Assembly (NCBI RefSeq): GCF_900104805.1
Contig: NZ_LT629751.1
Span: 62,001 to 126,000, forward strand
Direction: 5' to 3'
Length of the DNA: 64,000 bases
From: Pseudomonas oryzae
Lineage (GTDB): Bacteria; Pseudomonadota; Gammaproteobacteria; Pseudomonadales; Pseudomonadaceae
The translations under genes and the position numbers were made by a program. Shown here in pieces: positions 9,485 to 18,832 of this stretch (position 1 is the stretch's first letter; each line of letters starts with the position of its first letter). The notes beneath the pieces were generated by a model that worked only from the letters and a program-made list of their open reading frames with translations, was not told the origin of the DNA and ran no database searches.

Positions 9485-9501
9485 GGACGCCCCCCTGCCG
9501 C

Positions 9502-9530
9502 GCGCCGGACGCCGCCGAGGCGTCCGGCGC
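9502..9530 (+). terminator. Hairpin after roxR
   Basis: A perfect 12-bp stem, GCGCCGGACGCC/GGCGTCCGGCGC, with a 5-nt loop lies 18 bases after the roxR stop. It lacks a clear T tract, so it is either a weak intrinsic terminator or an mRNA 3'-end stabiliser. Confidence 0.5.
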
Positions 9531-9587
9531 GAGCCTTGTCCGCGTGCTCCCGCTATCATTGGCGCCCTCTCGCCAGCGGGGCATCGC

Positions 9588-10529
9588 ATGCTCTCCCTCT
9601 TCCTGCAGACGCTGTACGTAACCCTCCCGGTGTTCTCCATGCTGTTCCTCGGCATGCTGCTCAGGCGCCTCGGGCAGATCGACGAGCATTTCATCCACAC
9701 CGCCAGCGGGCTGGTGTTCAACGTCTGCATGCCGGTGATGCTGTTCCTCGCCATCCTGCATGCCGACCTCGAGGTGGCGCTGCAGCCGGCGCTGCTCGGT
9801 TACTTCGCCCTGGCCACCCTGGTCTGCTTCCTGCTCGCCTGGGGCTGGGCGCTGTGGCGGGTGCCGCAGGCCGAGCGGGGTGTCTACGTGCAGGGCGCGT
9901 TCCGCGGCAACAACGGCATCGTCGGCCTGGCGTTGGCCACCAGTCTGTACGGTGATTACGGGCTGTCGCTGGGCGGGGTGCTCAGCGGCCTGGTGATCCT
10001 GCTCTACAACAGTCTTGCCGTGCTGGTGCTGGAGGTCTACAACCCCAACGGCAAGACCAGCGTGTGGGGCATCGGCAAGAGCATCCTGCGCAATCCGCTG
10101 ATTCTCGGCGTGCTGGTGGCGATCCCCTTCGCCTGGTGGCAGGTGCGCCTGCCGGTGTGGCTGACCACCTCGGGCGAGTACCTGGCCCAGCTGACCCTGC
10201 CGCTGGCGCTGATCTGCATCGGCGGCAGTCTGTCGCTGGCTTCGCTGCGCGCCAGCAGCGCCCTGGCGCTGAGCGCCAGCCTGATGAAGATGCTCTGGCT
10301 GCCGGCGCTGGCCACCCTGGGAGCCTGGCTGGTCGGCTTTCGCCGGGCCGAGCTGGGCATCCTGTTCCTGTTCTTCGCCAGCCCCACTGCGGCGGCCAGC
10401 TTCGTCATGGCGCGTGCCGTCGGCGCCAACCACCGGCTGGCGGCGGCGATCATCGTCATCACCACCCTGCTGGCGGTGCTGACCACCAACCTCGGCCTGT
10501 TCGTGTTGCAGTGGGGCGGTTGGATCTGA
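9588..10529 (+). CDS. AEC-family transporter (auxin efflux carrier-like permease)
   Basis: 313 aa; the ATG has only a weak upstream GCGGGG. The protein is hydrophobic throughout, with about ten predicted helices in two repeats of five, as in AEC/MdcF-type permeases. Family signatures include the conserved asparagine in GLVFNVCMPVMLF and the FRGNNGIVGLALA segment in the middle. Bacterial members move carboxylates such as malonate or malate, or unknown substrates. The substrate here cannot be inferred from the sequence. It stands alone, between roxR and the M23 peptidase. Confidence 0.85.
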   Translation: MLSLFLQTLYVTLPVFSMLFLGMLLRRLGQIDEHFIHTASGLVFNVCMPVMLFLAILHADLEVALQPALLGYFALATLVCFLLAWGWALWRVPQAERGVYVQGAFRGNNGIVGLALATSLYGDYGLSLGGVLSGLVILLYNSLAVLVLEVYNPNGKTSVWGIGKSILRNPLILGVLVAIPFAWWQVRLPVWLTTSGEYLAQLTLPLALICIGGSLSLASLRASSALALSASLMKMLWLPALATLGAWLVGFRRAELGILFLFFASPTAAASFVMARAVGANHRLAAAIIVITTLLAVLTTNLGLFVLQWGGWI

Positions 10530-10655
10530 CCCGGCGCTGAGCGGTCAGGCGGGCGTCCTGTGCTCCGCGTGTGCAAGGAAGCACACGAATTGTAGTAATC
10601 GTTCATCAGTCCTCAGAAAAAAAACGGTTTTTGCGTCAGGTTGTACGACGCGCAA

Positions 10656-10688
10656 CGGCCTGCCCCCACCGGCAGGCCGCTTTGTTTT
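10656..10688 (+). terminator. Terminator-like hairpin in the leader of the M23 peptidase gene
   Basis: A 9-bp stem, CGGCCTGCC/GGCAGGCCG, with loop CCCACC is followed by CTTTGTTTT. It ends 15 bases before the M23 start codon. It may end transcription from the AEC gene, or act as an attenuator if the M23 promoter lies upstream. A run of eight A then CGGTTTTT lies 45 bases before it. Confidence 0.5.
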
Positions 10689-10702
10689 CTGGGGGAACCA
10701 TC

Positions 10703-11680
10703 ATGAAGCTTTTCTCGCCGTCGAATCGCTCCCTGACGCGCGATGACATCCGGGTCGTCAACCTGCGGCGCGTACTGCTGCCGGGGCTGGTCGTGAGCCT
10801 CGTGTTGAGCCTGGGCGGCTTCGCCGGCGGCCTCTGGGTCGGGCGAGGCCTGGCGCCGGAGGCGCTCGCCACGGCGGATGAGCCGCTGCCGGCGGAGGAA
10901 CGTTTCGCCATCGCCCGGGTCGGCGAGCTGGTTGGCCGCCTGAAGTCGCTGGAGTCCGATGTGCTCTCGCTGCGCCAGATGCTCGGCGAGCACAAGCAGC
11001 TCACCCAGCGGCTGTCGGCGCTGGATCCTTCCCTGCTGCCCGCGTTGCTGCCGGACCGCTCGGCCACGGGCACGGCCTCGGGGCAGGGCGGGCTGCTGCT
11101 GCCGCCGCGCGGCTGTTCCGCCAGGGCGCCGGAGGCGGCCGAGGTATCCCTCGAGGATCTGCCGCGCAGCGTGGCGGCAGCGCGTTGCCTGCGCTCGGAG
11201 CTGGACCGGCTGATGGAGAGCGTGGCCAGCCGCAATGCGGCGCTGATGGCGATCCCATCGCAGCGGCCGGTGGCGCAGGCCCGCTTGGGCTCGTCCTTCG
11301 GCAACCGGCTCGACCCGTTCAACCGGCATCTGGCCTTTCATTCCGGCGTGGACTTCTCGATCCACAGCGGCGCCGCCGTACTGGCGGCGGCCGGCGGCCG
11401 GGTGCGCTTCGCGGGGCGTCAGGGCGGGTATGGCCAGTTGCTGGAGATCGACCACGGCAATGGCCTGGTGACGCGCTATGCCCACCTGTTGCGCTTCCAT
11501 GTCCGCGCCGGCGAGCTGGTGATCCCCGGCCAGCGGATTGCCGAGGTCGGCTCCACCGGTCGCTCGACCGGCCCCCACCTGCATTTCGAGGTGCTGCACC
11601 ACGGTCGCTTCGTCGACCCGCAGCGCTTCCTGGCTCTTGGTGACCTGGAGCGCGACGCCAGTGCTGTGGCCAACGACTAA
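10703..11680 (+). CDS. M23-family metallopeptidase (LytM/peptidoglycan endopeptidase)
   Basis: 325 aa; the ATG follows GGGGGAACC. One transmembrane helix near residues 28-50 anchors it, followed by a periplasmic helical stretch and a C-terminal LytM domain. Zinc ligands are visible: H213 and D217 in HSGVDF, and H294 in HLHFEV, with H292 as a probable catalytic residue; GNRLDPFNRHLAFHSGVDF is a typical lead-in. Such enzymes cut peptide cross-links in peptidoglycan. The next gene starts inside its last 20 bases, and a bactofilin follows. This suggests a cell-shape module like the M23-bactofilin pairs known in other bacteria. Confidence 0.9.
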   Translation: MKLFSPSNRSLTRDDIRVVNLRRVLLPGLVVSLVLSLGGFAGGLWVGRGLAPEALATADEPLPAEERFAIARVGELVGRLKSLESDVLSLRQMLGEHKQLTQRLSALDPSLLPALLPDRSATGTASGQGGLLLPPRGCSARAPEAAEVSLEDLPRSVAAARCLRSELDRLMESVASRNAALMAIPSQRPVAQARLGSSFGNRLDPFNRHLAFHSGVDFSIHSGAAVLAAAGGRVRFAGRQGGYGQLLEIDHGNGLVTRYAHLLRFHVRAGELVIPGQRIAEVGSTGRSTGPHLHFEVLHHGRFVDPQRFLALGDLERDASAVAND

Positions 11681-12017
11681 GAAACCGTCCACCCGCGAGC
11701 TGCTGCGGACCGAGCATCGCCTGCATGCCGTCCGCGCCGGGCGGCCGTGGCAGTGGGCGGTGTTCCTGGTGTTCTGCCTGGTCAGCGCTGCGCTGTGGTG
11801 GCGCCTCGACGATGGCCGGACCCGCGAGCGGCAGCTGGCGGCCCTTGCCGCAGAAAACCGTTCGCTCAAGGCGGCGCTGGAGCAGAGCCGTCTGCAGCAG
11901 GACGAGGCGCTGGCCACCGAGGCGCAGTTGATGCGGCGGATCGAGGAGATGTCGGCGCAGGTCAAGCGCCTGAAGACGGAGCTGGCCTTTTTCCGTCAGC
12001 AGAAGAAAAGCCACTAA
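11661..12017 (+). CDS. Small membrane protein with a coiled coil, between M23 peptidase and bactofilin
   Basis: 118 aa from a GTG that overlaps the end of the M23 gene by 20 bases, with TGGAG upstream. It has a short basic N-terminus, one hydrophobic helix (WAVFLVFCLVSAALWW, residues about 32-47), then a charged heptad-like coiled coil to the C-terminus, rich in E, K, Q and R. This topology resembles FtsB/FtsL-type single-pass proteins. I do not recognise a named family. Its tight position between an M23 peptidase and a bactofilin suggests it links or localises them. The start is inferred and could be a few codons further in. Confidence 0.7.
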   Translation: MLWPTTKKPSTRELLRTEHRLHAVRAGRPWQWAVFLVFCLVSAALWWRLDDGRTRERQLAALAAENRSLKAALEQSRLQQDEALATEAQLMRRIEEMSAQVKRLKTELAFFRQQKKSH

Positions 12018-12034
12018 CCATTCGGGAGTTGGAA

Positions 12035-12457
12035 ATGTTCAGCAGCAAGAAATCGGCCTCCAAGGTCTCGATCGACAAGTTCTCCAGCCTGATCTCCGGC
12101 AACGTGTCGATGAGCGGCGATCTGGAGTTCGAGGAAGGTCTCAAGATCAGCGGCGTGTTCAAGGGCAACATCGGTCACAAGCGAGGCACCCACAGCCTGC
12201 TGGCGCTGAGTGCCGAAGGGCGCATCGAGGGCAACGTGAGCAGCTACGATGCGCTGATCGACGGCACCATCGTCGGCGACCTGGTGGTCGAGCATCTGCT
12301 CGAGCTGCACTCCAACGCGCGGGTGCGCGGCAACATCAGCTACCGCCAGCTGAGCATGGAGAATGGCGCGGTGGTCGACGGCAAGCTCAACCGCCTGGGC
12401 GACGACGAGGGGCTGGCGCAGGTGGTCGAGCTGCCGCGCCAGGCCCAGGAAGCCTGA
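12035..12457 (+). CDS. Bactofilin (polymer-forming cytoskeletal protein)
   Basis: 140 aa; the ATG follows GGGAGTTGGAA. The central region is the bactofilin right-handed beta helix, with repeating short strands such as GVFKGNI, GRIEGNV, GTIVGDL and ARVRGNI, flanked by unstructured tails. Bactofilins polymerise without nucleotide and place peptidoglycan enzymes or other proteins at defined membrane sites. The upstream M23 peptidase and membrane coiled-coil gene, 17 bases or less apart, fit that role. Its length is typical of the family (100-200 aa). Confidence 0.93.
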   Translation: MFSSKKSASKVSIDKFSSLISGNVSMSGDLEFEEGLKISGVFKGNIGHKRGTHSLLALSAEGRIEGNVSSYDALIDGTIVGDLVVEHLLELHSNARVRGNISYRQLSMENGAVVDGKLNRLGDDEGLAQVVELPRQAQEA

Positions 12458-12500
12458 GGCGTCATCCCGCGCGCGGTCTGCGCCCGCCGTGCGCAGCGCC

Positions 12501-13598
12501 TCAGCGCTGCAGCCGCCAGGCGCGCCCGCCGATCACCAGCAGGGTGACCAGGGTCAGCGGCAGCACGAACCAGGTCATCGCCTGGCTGAACATGGCCAGG
12601 CCCGGCGCGTCGGTGCTGTGCATGATCAGCCAGCTGGTATAGAGGGCGTAGTAGAGGACGAACAGCGCACCCTCCCAGCGGTTGATGCGGTAGCCGGCGA
12701 AGAAGATCGGCAGGCACGCCAGCGCCACCGCGATCATCACCGGAAAGTCGAAGGACAGCGCGTTGGCCGAAACGTTGATCGGCAGCGGCGACACCAGCGA
12801 AGCCAGGCCGAGCACGCAGAGCAGGTTGAAGATGTTGCTGCCGACCACGTTGCCCACGGCGATGTCGCGCTCGCCCTTGAAGGCGGCGATCATCGAGGTG
12901 GCCAGCTCTGGCAGCGAGGTGCCGACGGCGATCACGGTCAGGCCGATGACCAGCTCGGACAGCCCCAGCGCCTTGGCCAGGCTCACCGCGCCCTCCACCA
13001 GCAGGTTGGAGCCGCCGACCAGCAGCACCAGGCCGGCGATCAGCAGGCCGAGGTTGACCGCCCAGGCATACGGCTTGGGCGTTTCGTGCAGGCCGAACTC
13101 CTCGACGAACTCGTCGCCCTGGGCGGTCCCTGCGGCGGCGCCCTTGTCCTTGCGGCTGCTGATGATCAGGAAGGCGGTATAAGCGACCACGGCGCCGAAC
13201 AGCAGGGCGCCGTCGAGACGGCCCAGCTTGCCGTCCATGGCCAGCGCCCAGGTCACCAGGCTGGCGCCGATCATCAGCGGCACGTCGAGGCGGATCAGCT
13301 GGCGCGAGACGATCAGCGGCGCGACCATGGCCGACAGGCCGAGGATCAGCAGCACGTTGGCGATGTTGCTGCCGACCACGTTGCCCACGGCGATGTCGCC
13401 GCTGCCGTCGAGGGCGGCCTGCACGCTTACCGCGGTTTCCGGCGCGCTGGTGCCGAAGGCGACCACGGTCAGGCCGATGATCAGGGGCGGAATGCCGAAC
13501 TGGGCGGCCAGGCGTGCGGCGCCGCGCACCAGCACTTCGGCGCCGGCGACCAGCAGCACCAGGCCGCCGATCAGGTAGACGAAGGTCATCAGGGTCAT
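12501..13598 (-). CDS. Calcium/sodium antiporter (YrbG-like, CaCA family)
   Basis: 365 aa membrane protein with about ten helices and two alpha repeats in opposite topology. The repeats read FGTSAPETAVSVQAAL ... DIAVGNVVGSNIANVLLILG and VGTSLPELATSMIAAF ... DIAVGNVVGSNIFNLLCVLG. The acidic residues in APE and LPE are the cation-binding glutamates of K+-dependent Na+/Ca2+ exchanger relatives. In E. coli yrbG sits at the mla-kdsD-lpt locus; here it lies about 25 kb away, next to rlpA-like and gat genes. It is transcribed towards the bactofilin gene. Confidence 0.9.
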   Translation of the reverse strand: MTLMTFVYLIGGLVLLVAGAEVLVRGAARLAAQFGIPPLIIGLTVVAFGTSAPETAVSVQAALDGSGDIAVGNVVGSNIANVLLILGLSAMVAPLIVSRQLIRLDVPLMIGASLVTWALAMDGKLGRLDGALLFGAVVAYTAFLIISSRKDKGAAAGTAQGDEFVEEFGLHETPKPYAWAVNLGLLIAGLVLLVGGSNLLVEGAVSLAKALGLSELVIGLTVIAVGTSLPELATSMIAAFKGERDIAVGNVVGSNIFNLLCVLGLASLVSPLPINVSANALSFDFPVMIAVALACLPIFFAGYRINRWEGALFVLYYALYTSWLIMHSTDAPGLAMFSQAMTWFVLPLTLVTLLVIGGRAWRLQR

Positions 13599-13697
13599 GG
13601 ACAGGCTCCGGGAAAATTTGCGCCAGCTTAGCGATTTGCCGTGGCGCTGCCAGCCCCGGAGCAGAACCGATTGTTACCGGGTGCTGCGCCCTGGCGC

Positions 13698-14075
13698 TCA
13701 GTCGGCCAGGACCTCCAGGCGCACCGGTGCCACGCCGCGACTCAGCATGTCGAGGCGCTCGGCGGCGGCGCGCGACAGGTCGATGATCCGTCCGCGGGCG
13801 TGCGGGCCGCGGTCGTTGATGCGCACTACCACGCTGCGCTGGTTGGCGAGATTGATGACCCGGACCCGGCTGCCGAACGGCAGGCTGGGGTGGGCGGCGG
13901 TCAGCGCGTGCATGTCGAAGCGCTCGCCGCTGGCGGTGCGCCGACCATGGTGGCGGCTGGCGTAGAACGAGGCCTGGCCTTCGGCGCGATAGCCGTCGGA
14001 GTCGGCGGGCTGATCGCGACTGGCGCAGCCGCTGAGCAGCACGAGCAGGAGGGCAAGGGGCAGGGTTCGACGCAT
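13698..14075 (-). CDS. Short RlpA-like double-psi beta-barrel lipoprotein
   Basis: 125 aa from an ATG with GGAGAA upstream. It has an N-terminal lipoprotein signal ([15 protein letters not shown], with the lipobox cysteine near residue 17). The rest is an RlpA-type double-psi beta barrel: [33 protein letters not shown] and RINDRGPH. RlpA proteins bind or cleave naked glycan strands in the cell wall. This copy lacks the C-terminal SPOR domain that targets classical RlpA to the septum, so it is a minimal paralogue. The gene is not clearly in an operon with its neighbours. Confidence 0.88.
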   Translation of the reverse strand: MRRTLPLALLLVLLSGCASRDQPADSDGYRAEGQASFYASRHHGRRTASGERFDMHALTAAHPSLPFGSRVRVINLANQRSVVVRINDRGPHARGRIIDLSRAAAERLDMLSRGVAPVRLEVLAD

Positions 14076-14238
14076 GTCGGTTCTCCGCAAGGCCTGCGCC
14101 GGACAAGCGGCGCGGCTGGGGTTCGGGGGAGCAGACATCCGTGCCGCGACATCGTTCCTGTCGGCAGCTCCGCTCCGGCCATGCCTGGCCGACGCTGGTG
14201 GGGCAACGCTGGGGTTGCCGGTCGATTGCTGCGCGCGG

Positions 14239-14268
14239 GGCAAGACCCACCGGGCGGTGGGTCTTGCC
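14239..14268 (-). terminator. Hairpin downstream of gatB
   Basis: A perfect 13-bp stem, GGCAAGACCCACC/GGTGGGTCTTGCC, with a 4-nt loop begins 11 bases after the gatB stop. No T run follows on the minus strand, so termination may be weak or need other factors. Confidence 0.55.
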
Positions 14269-14278
14269 GGCGGCGGGC

Positions 14279-15727
14279 TCAGCCCTCGAGCAGCTTCTTC
14301 AGCAGCTCGTTGACCTGGCCGGGGTTGGCCTTGCCCTTGGAGGCCTTCATCGCCTGGCCGACGAAGAAGCCGAACATCTTGCCGCGTTTGGCTTCGTCGC
14401 TGGCACGGTACTGTTCGACCTGGGCGGCGTTGGCGTCCAGCACTTCCTTGAGAATCGCCTCGATGGCACCGGTGTCGGTGACCTGCTTCAGACCCTTCTT
14501 CTCGATGATCTCATCGGCAGAGGCACCCTCGCCGGCGGCGAGGAACTTGAAGACATCCTTGGCGATCTTGCCGGAGATGGTGTTGTCCTTGATGCGCAGG
14601 ATCAGCCCGCCGAGCTGCCCGGCCGATACCGGCGACTGCTCGATCTCGATGCCGTCTTCATTCAGCAGGCTGGACAGCTCGCCCATCACCCAGTTGGCCG
14701 CCAGCTTGGCGTCGCCGCAGGCGGCCTGCACGGCCTCGAAGTACTCGGCCATCTCGCGGCTGGCGGAGAGCACGCTGGCGTCGTAGGCGGACAGGCCGTA
14801 CTGGCTTTCGAAGCGCGCGCGCTTCTCGCCCGGCAGCTCCGGCAGTTCGCCACGGATTTGCTCGATGAAGTCGTCTTCCAGCACCACCGGCAGCAGGTCG
14901 GGGCAGGGGAAGTAGCGGTAGTCGTTGGCTTCTTCCTTGCCGCGCATCGAGCGCGTCTCGTCCTTGTTCGGGTCGTACAGGCGGGTTTCCTGCACCACCT
15001 TGCCGCCGTCCTCGATCAGCTCGATCTGCCGCTGGATCTCGTGGTTGATCGCCTTCTCGATGAAGCGGAACGAGTTGACGTTCTTGATCTCGGCGCGGGT
15101 GCCGAAGGCTTCCTGGCCCTTGGGGCGCACCGAAACGTTGCAGTCGCAGCGCAGCGAGCCTTCGGCCATGTTGCCGTCGCAGATGCCGAGATAGCGCACC
15201 AGCGCGTGGATCGCCTTGACGTAGGCGACCGCCTCCTTGGCGCTGCGGATGTCCGGCTCGGAGACGATCTCCAAGAGCGGGGTGCCGGCGCGGTTGAGGT
15301 CGATCCCGGACATGCCGTGGAAGTCCTCGTGCAGGCTCTTGCCGGCGTCCTCTTCCAGGTGCGCGCGGGTGATGCCGATGCGCTTGCTGGTGCCGTCCTC
15401 CAGGGTGATGTCCAGGTGACCCTTGCCGACGATGGGGTGATCCATCTGGCTGGTCTGGTAGCCCTTGGGCAGGTCGGGGTAGAAGTAGTTCTTGCGCGCG
15501 AACACGTTGGTGCGGCCCAGTTCGGCGTCGATCGCCAGGCCGAACTTCACCGCCATGCGCACGGCCTGTTCATTCAGCACCGGCAGGGTGCCGGGCATGC
15601 CCAGGTCGACCAGGCTGGCCTGGGTGTTCGGCTCGGCCCCGAAGGTGGTGGCGCTGCCGGAGAAGATCTTCGATTGGGTGGAGAGCTGGGCGTGGATTTC
15701 CAGCCCGATCACGGCTTCCCATTGCAT
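14279..15727 (-). CDS. gatB: Asp-tRNA(Asn)/Glu-tRNA(Gln) amidotransferase subunit B
   Basis: 482 aa. GatB binds the misacylated tRNA and its kinase site activates the side-chain carboxylate for transamidation. The N-terminus ([19 protein letters not shown]), the motif [12 protein letters not shown] and the helical plus YqeY-like C-terminal domains are standard. In pseudomonads this complex mainly forms Asn-tRNA(Asn) or Gln-tRNA(Gln) by the indirect route. It is last in the gatC-gatA-gatB operon, 12 bases after gatA. Confidence 0.97.
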   Translation of the reverse strand: MQWEAVIGLEIHAQLSTQSKIFSGSATTFGAEPNTQASLVDLGMPGTLPVLNEQAVRMAVKFGLAIDAELGRTNVFARKNYFYPDLPKGYQTSQMDHPIVGKGHLDITLEDGTSKRIGITRAHLEEDAGKSLHEDFHGMSGIDLNRAGTPLLEIVSEPDIRSAKEAVAYVKAIHALVRYLGICDGNMAEGSLRCDCNVSVRPKGQEAFGTRAEIKNVNSFRFIEKAINHEIQRQIELIEDGGKVVQETRLYDPNKDETRSMRGKEEANDYRYFPCPDLLPVVLEDDFIEQIRGELPELPGEKRARFESQYGLSAYDASVLSASREMAEYFEAVQAACGDAKLAANWVMGELSSLLNEDGIEIEQSPVSAGQLGGLILRIKDNTISGKIAKDVFKFLAAGEGASADEIIEKKGLKQVTDTGAIEAILKEVLDANAAQVEQYRASDEAKRGKMFGFFVGQAMKASKGKANPGQVNELLKKLLEG

Positions 15728-15739
15728 TGTGCGTGTTCC

Positions 15740-17191
15740 TCAGAATCCGGCCGGGGTGCGGGTGTGCCAGTCGCTCACCTGCTGGTACTGGTGCGCCACG
15801 TTGAGCAGGCGCGCCTCCTGGAAGTACGGCGCCAAGAGCTGCACGCCCACCGGCAGGCCGTCGACGAAGCCGGCCGGCATGGACAGGCCGGGGATGCCGG
15901 CGAGGTTGGCGGTGATGGTGTAGATGTCTTCCAGGTAGGCCGACACCGGATCGGCGCTCTTCGCGCCGAGCTTCCACGCCGGGTTCGGGGTGGTCGGGCC
16001 GAGGATCAGGTCGACCTCGGCGAACGCCTGGACGAAGTCGTTCTTGATCAGCCGGCGGATCTTCTGCGCCTTCAGGTAGTAGGCGTCGTAGTAGCCGGCC
16101 GACAGGGCGTAGGTGCCGACCATGATCCGGCGCTTGACCTCGGCGCCGAAGCCCTCGCCGCGCGAGCGCTTGTACAGGTCCTCGAGGTTGACCGGGTTCT
16201 CGCAGCGGTAGCCGAAGCGCACGCCGTCGAAGCGCGACAGGTTGGAGCTGGCCTCGGCCGGGGCGATCACGTAGTAGGCCGGGATGGCGTGCTGCATGTT
16301 CGGCAGCGAGATGTCCTTCACGCTGGCGCCGAGCTTCTTCAGCTCCTCCACGACGGCGAGCACCTTCTCGGCGATGCGCGCGTCGAGGCCGGCGCCGAAG
16401 TATTCCTTCGGCAGGCCGATGCGCAGGCCGGCCAGCGGCTGGTTCAGCGCGGCCAGGTAGTCGTCGACCGGCTGATCGACGCTGGTGGAATCCTTGGCGT
16501 CGAAGCCGGCCATGGCGCCGAGCAGCAGGGCGCAGTCCTCGGCGCTGCGGGCGATCGGACCGCCCTGGTCGAGGCTGGAGGCGTAGGCGATCATGCCCCA
16601 GCGGGACACGCGGCCGTAGGTCGGCTTGAGACCGGTGAGGTTGGTCAGCGCTGCCGGCTGGCGGATCGAGCCGCCGGTGTCGGTGCCGGTGGCGGCCGGG
16701 ATCAGCCCGGCGGCCACCGCGGCGGCCGAGCCGCCTGAGGAGCCGCCCGGCACGCGGGAGAGATCCCAGGGATTCTTCACCGCGCCGTAGTGGCTGGATT
16801 CGTTGGCCGAGCCCATGGCGAACTCGTCCATGTTCAGCTTGCCGAGGCTGACCGCACCGGCGCTGGCGAGCTTCTCGACCACGGTGGCGTCGTAGGGCGC
16901 CTTGAAGTTGTGGAGGATCTTCGAGGCGCAGGTGGTCAGCACGCCCCGGGTGCAGAACAGGTCCTTGTGGGCGATCGGCGCGCCGAGCAGGGCGCCGCTC
17001 TCGCCGCTCGCACGGCGGGCGTCGGCGGCGGCCGCCTGGGCGCGCGCCTCGTCGGCGGTGACGGTGATGAAGCTGTTCAGCTGCGGGTCGAGATGCGCGA
17101 TGCGCGCCAGCAGGGCGTCGCTCAGCTCGACGGCGGAGAAGTCCTTGGCGGCCAGGCCGCGGGCGATTTGCGTCAGGGTCAGTCGATGCAT
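15740..17191 (-). CDS. gatA: Asp-tRNA(Asn)/Glu-tRNA(Gln) amidotransferase subunit A
   Basis: 483 aa. GatA is the amidase subunit that releases ammonia from glutamine or asparagine and channels it to GatB. The amidase signature [14 protein letters not shown] holds the catalytic serine region, with the cis-serine in [10 protein letters not shown] and the catalytic lysine in PIAHKDLF. The ATG overlaps the gatC stop by one base (TGATG), which fits translational coupling. Its length is normal for the family. Confidence 0.97.
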   Translation of the reverse strand: MHRLTLTQIARGLAAKDFSAVELSDALLARIAHLDPQLNSFITVTADEARAQAAAADARRASGESGALLGAPIAHKDLFCTRGVLTTCASKILHNFKAPYDATVVEKLASAGAVSLGKLNMDEFAMGSANESSHYGAVKNPWDLSRVPGGSSGGSAAAVAAGLIPAATGTDTGGSIRQPAALTNLTGLKPTYGRVSRWGMIAYASSLDQGGPIARSAEDCALLLGAMAGFDAKDSTSVDQPVDDYLAALNQPLAGLRIGLPKEYFGAGLDARIAEKVLAVVEELKKLGASVKDISLPNMQHAIPAYYVIAPAEASSNLSRFDGVRFGYRCENPVNLEDLYKRSRGEGFGAEVKRRIMVGTYALSAGYYDAYYLKAQKIRRLIKNDFVQAFAEVDLILGPTTPNPAWKLGAKSADPVSAYLEDIYTITANLAGIPGLSMPAGFVDGLPVGVQLLAPYFQEARLLNVAHQYQQVSDWHTRTPAGF

Positions 17192-17478
17192 CACTCGATC
17201 ACCTTGGGAACCAGATACAGGCCGTTCTCCACGGCCGGGGCGATGGCCTGGTAGGCGTCGCGCTGATTGGTTTCGCTCACCACGTCGGCGCGCAGGCGTT
17301 GGGTGGCTTCCAGCGGGTGGGCCAGCGGCTCGATGCCGTCGGTGTTCACCGCCTGCATCTGGTCGATCAGGCCGAGGATGTTGTTGAGGGTCTCGGTGGT
17401 GCGCGGAATCTCCGCCTCGTCCAGCCCCAGGCGGGCCAGATGGGCGATTTTTTCCACGTCGGAGCGTTCGAGCGCCAT
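17191..17478 (-). CDS. gatC: Asp-tRNA(Asn)/Glu-tRNA(Gln) amidotransferase subunit C
   Basis: 95 aa, the small structural subunit that wraps around GatA and supports the GatA-GatB interface. The N-terminal [19 protein letters not shown] and the middle [23 protein letters not shown] are family hallmarks. It heads the gatCAB operon. It diverges from mreB across 208 bases that contain alternative hairpins in the predicted gatC leader. Confidence 0.95.
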   Translation of the reverse strand: MALERSDVEKIAHLARLGLDEAEIPRTTETLNNILGLIDQMQAVNTDGIEPLAHPLEATQRLRADVVSETNQRDAYQAIAPAVENGLYLVPKVIE

Positions 17479-17566
17479 CGGGGATCTCCAGCGGAAAGCG
17501 ACGAATGACCGGCGGGTGAGGGCAGGGGGAACAGGGCCGCAAAACGGCGGTCAAAGGCCGCGATGA

Positions 17567-18724
<1,158 letters not shown>

Positions 18725-18730
18725 GTCTCG

Positions 18731-18818
18731 AGCGGCAAGCCCTGCCTGGCAGGCCCCAGCGCCTGGCGCCGGGGCTTGTCGACCGGCGCTTGACGTTTCA
18801 GGCTTGAGGCTTGCCGCT
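18731..18818 (+). other. Structured mreB-mreC intercistronic region
   Basis: A perfect 11-bp long-range pairing, AGCGGCAAGCC (18731-18741) with GGCTTGCCGCT (18808-18818), encloses a second GC-rich hairpin around GCCCC/GGGGC (18753-18775). The outer stem ends two bases before the mreC Shine-Dalgarno GAGGAG. It could set the MreB:MreC ratio by partial termination or by masking the ribosome-binding site. Confidence 0.45.
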
Positions 18819-18832
18819 GCGAGGAGCTCGCC

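Noticed and set aside
14141-16738. 865-aa plus-strand frame opposite gatB and gatA
   Set aside because: Antisense shadow; gatB and gatA carry complete catalytic motifs.
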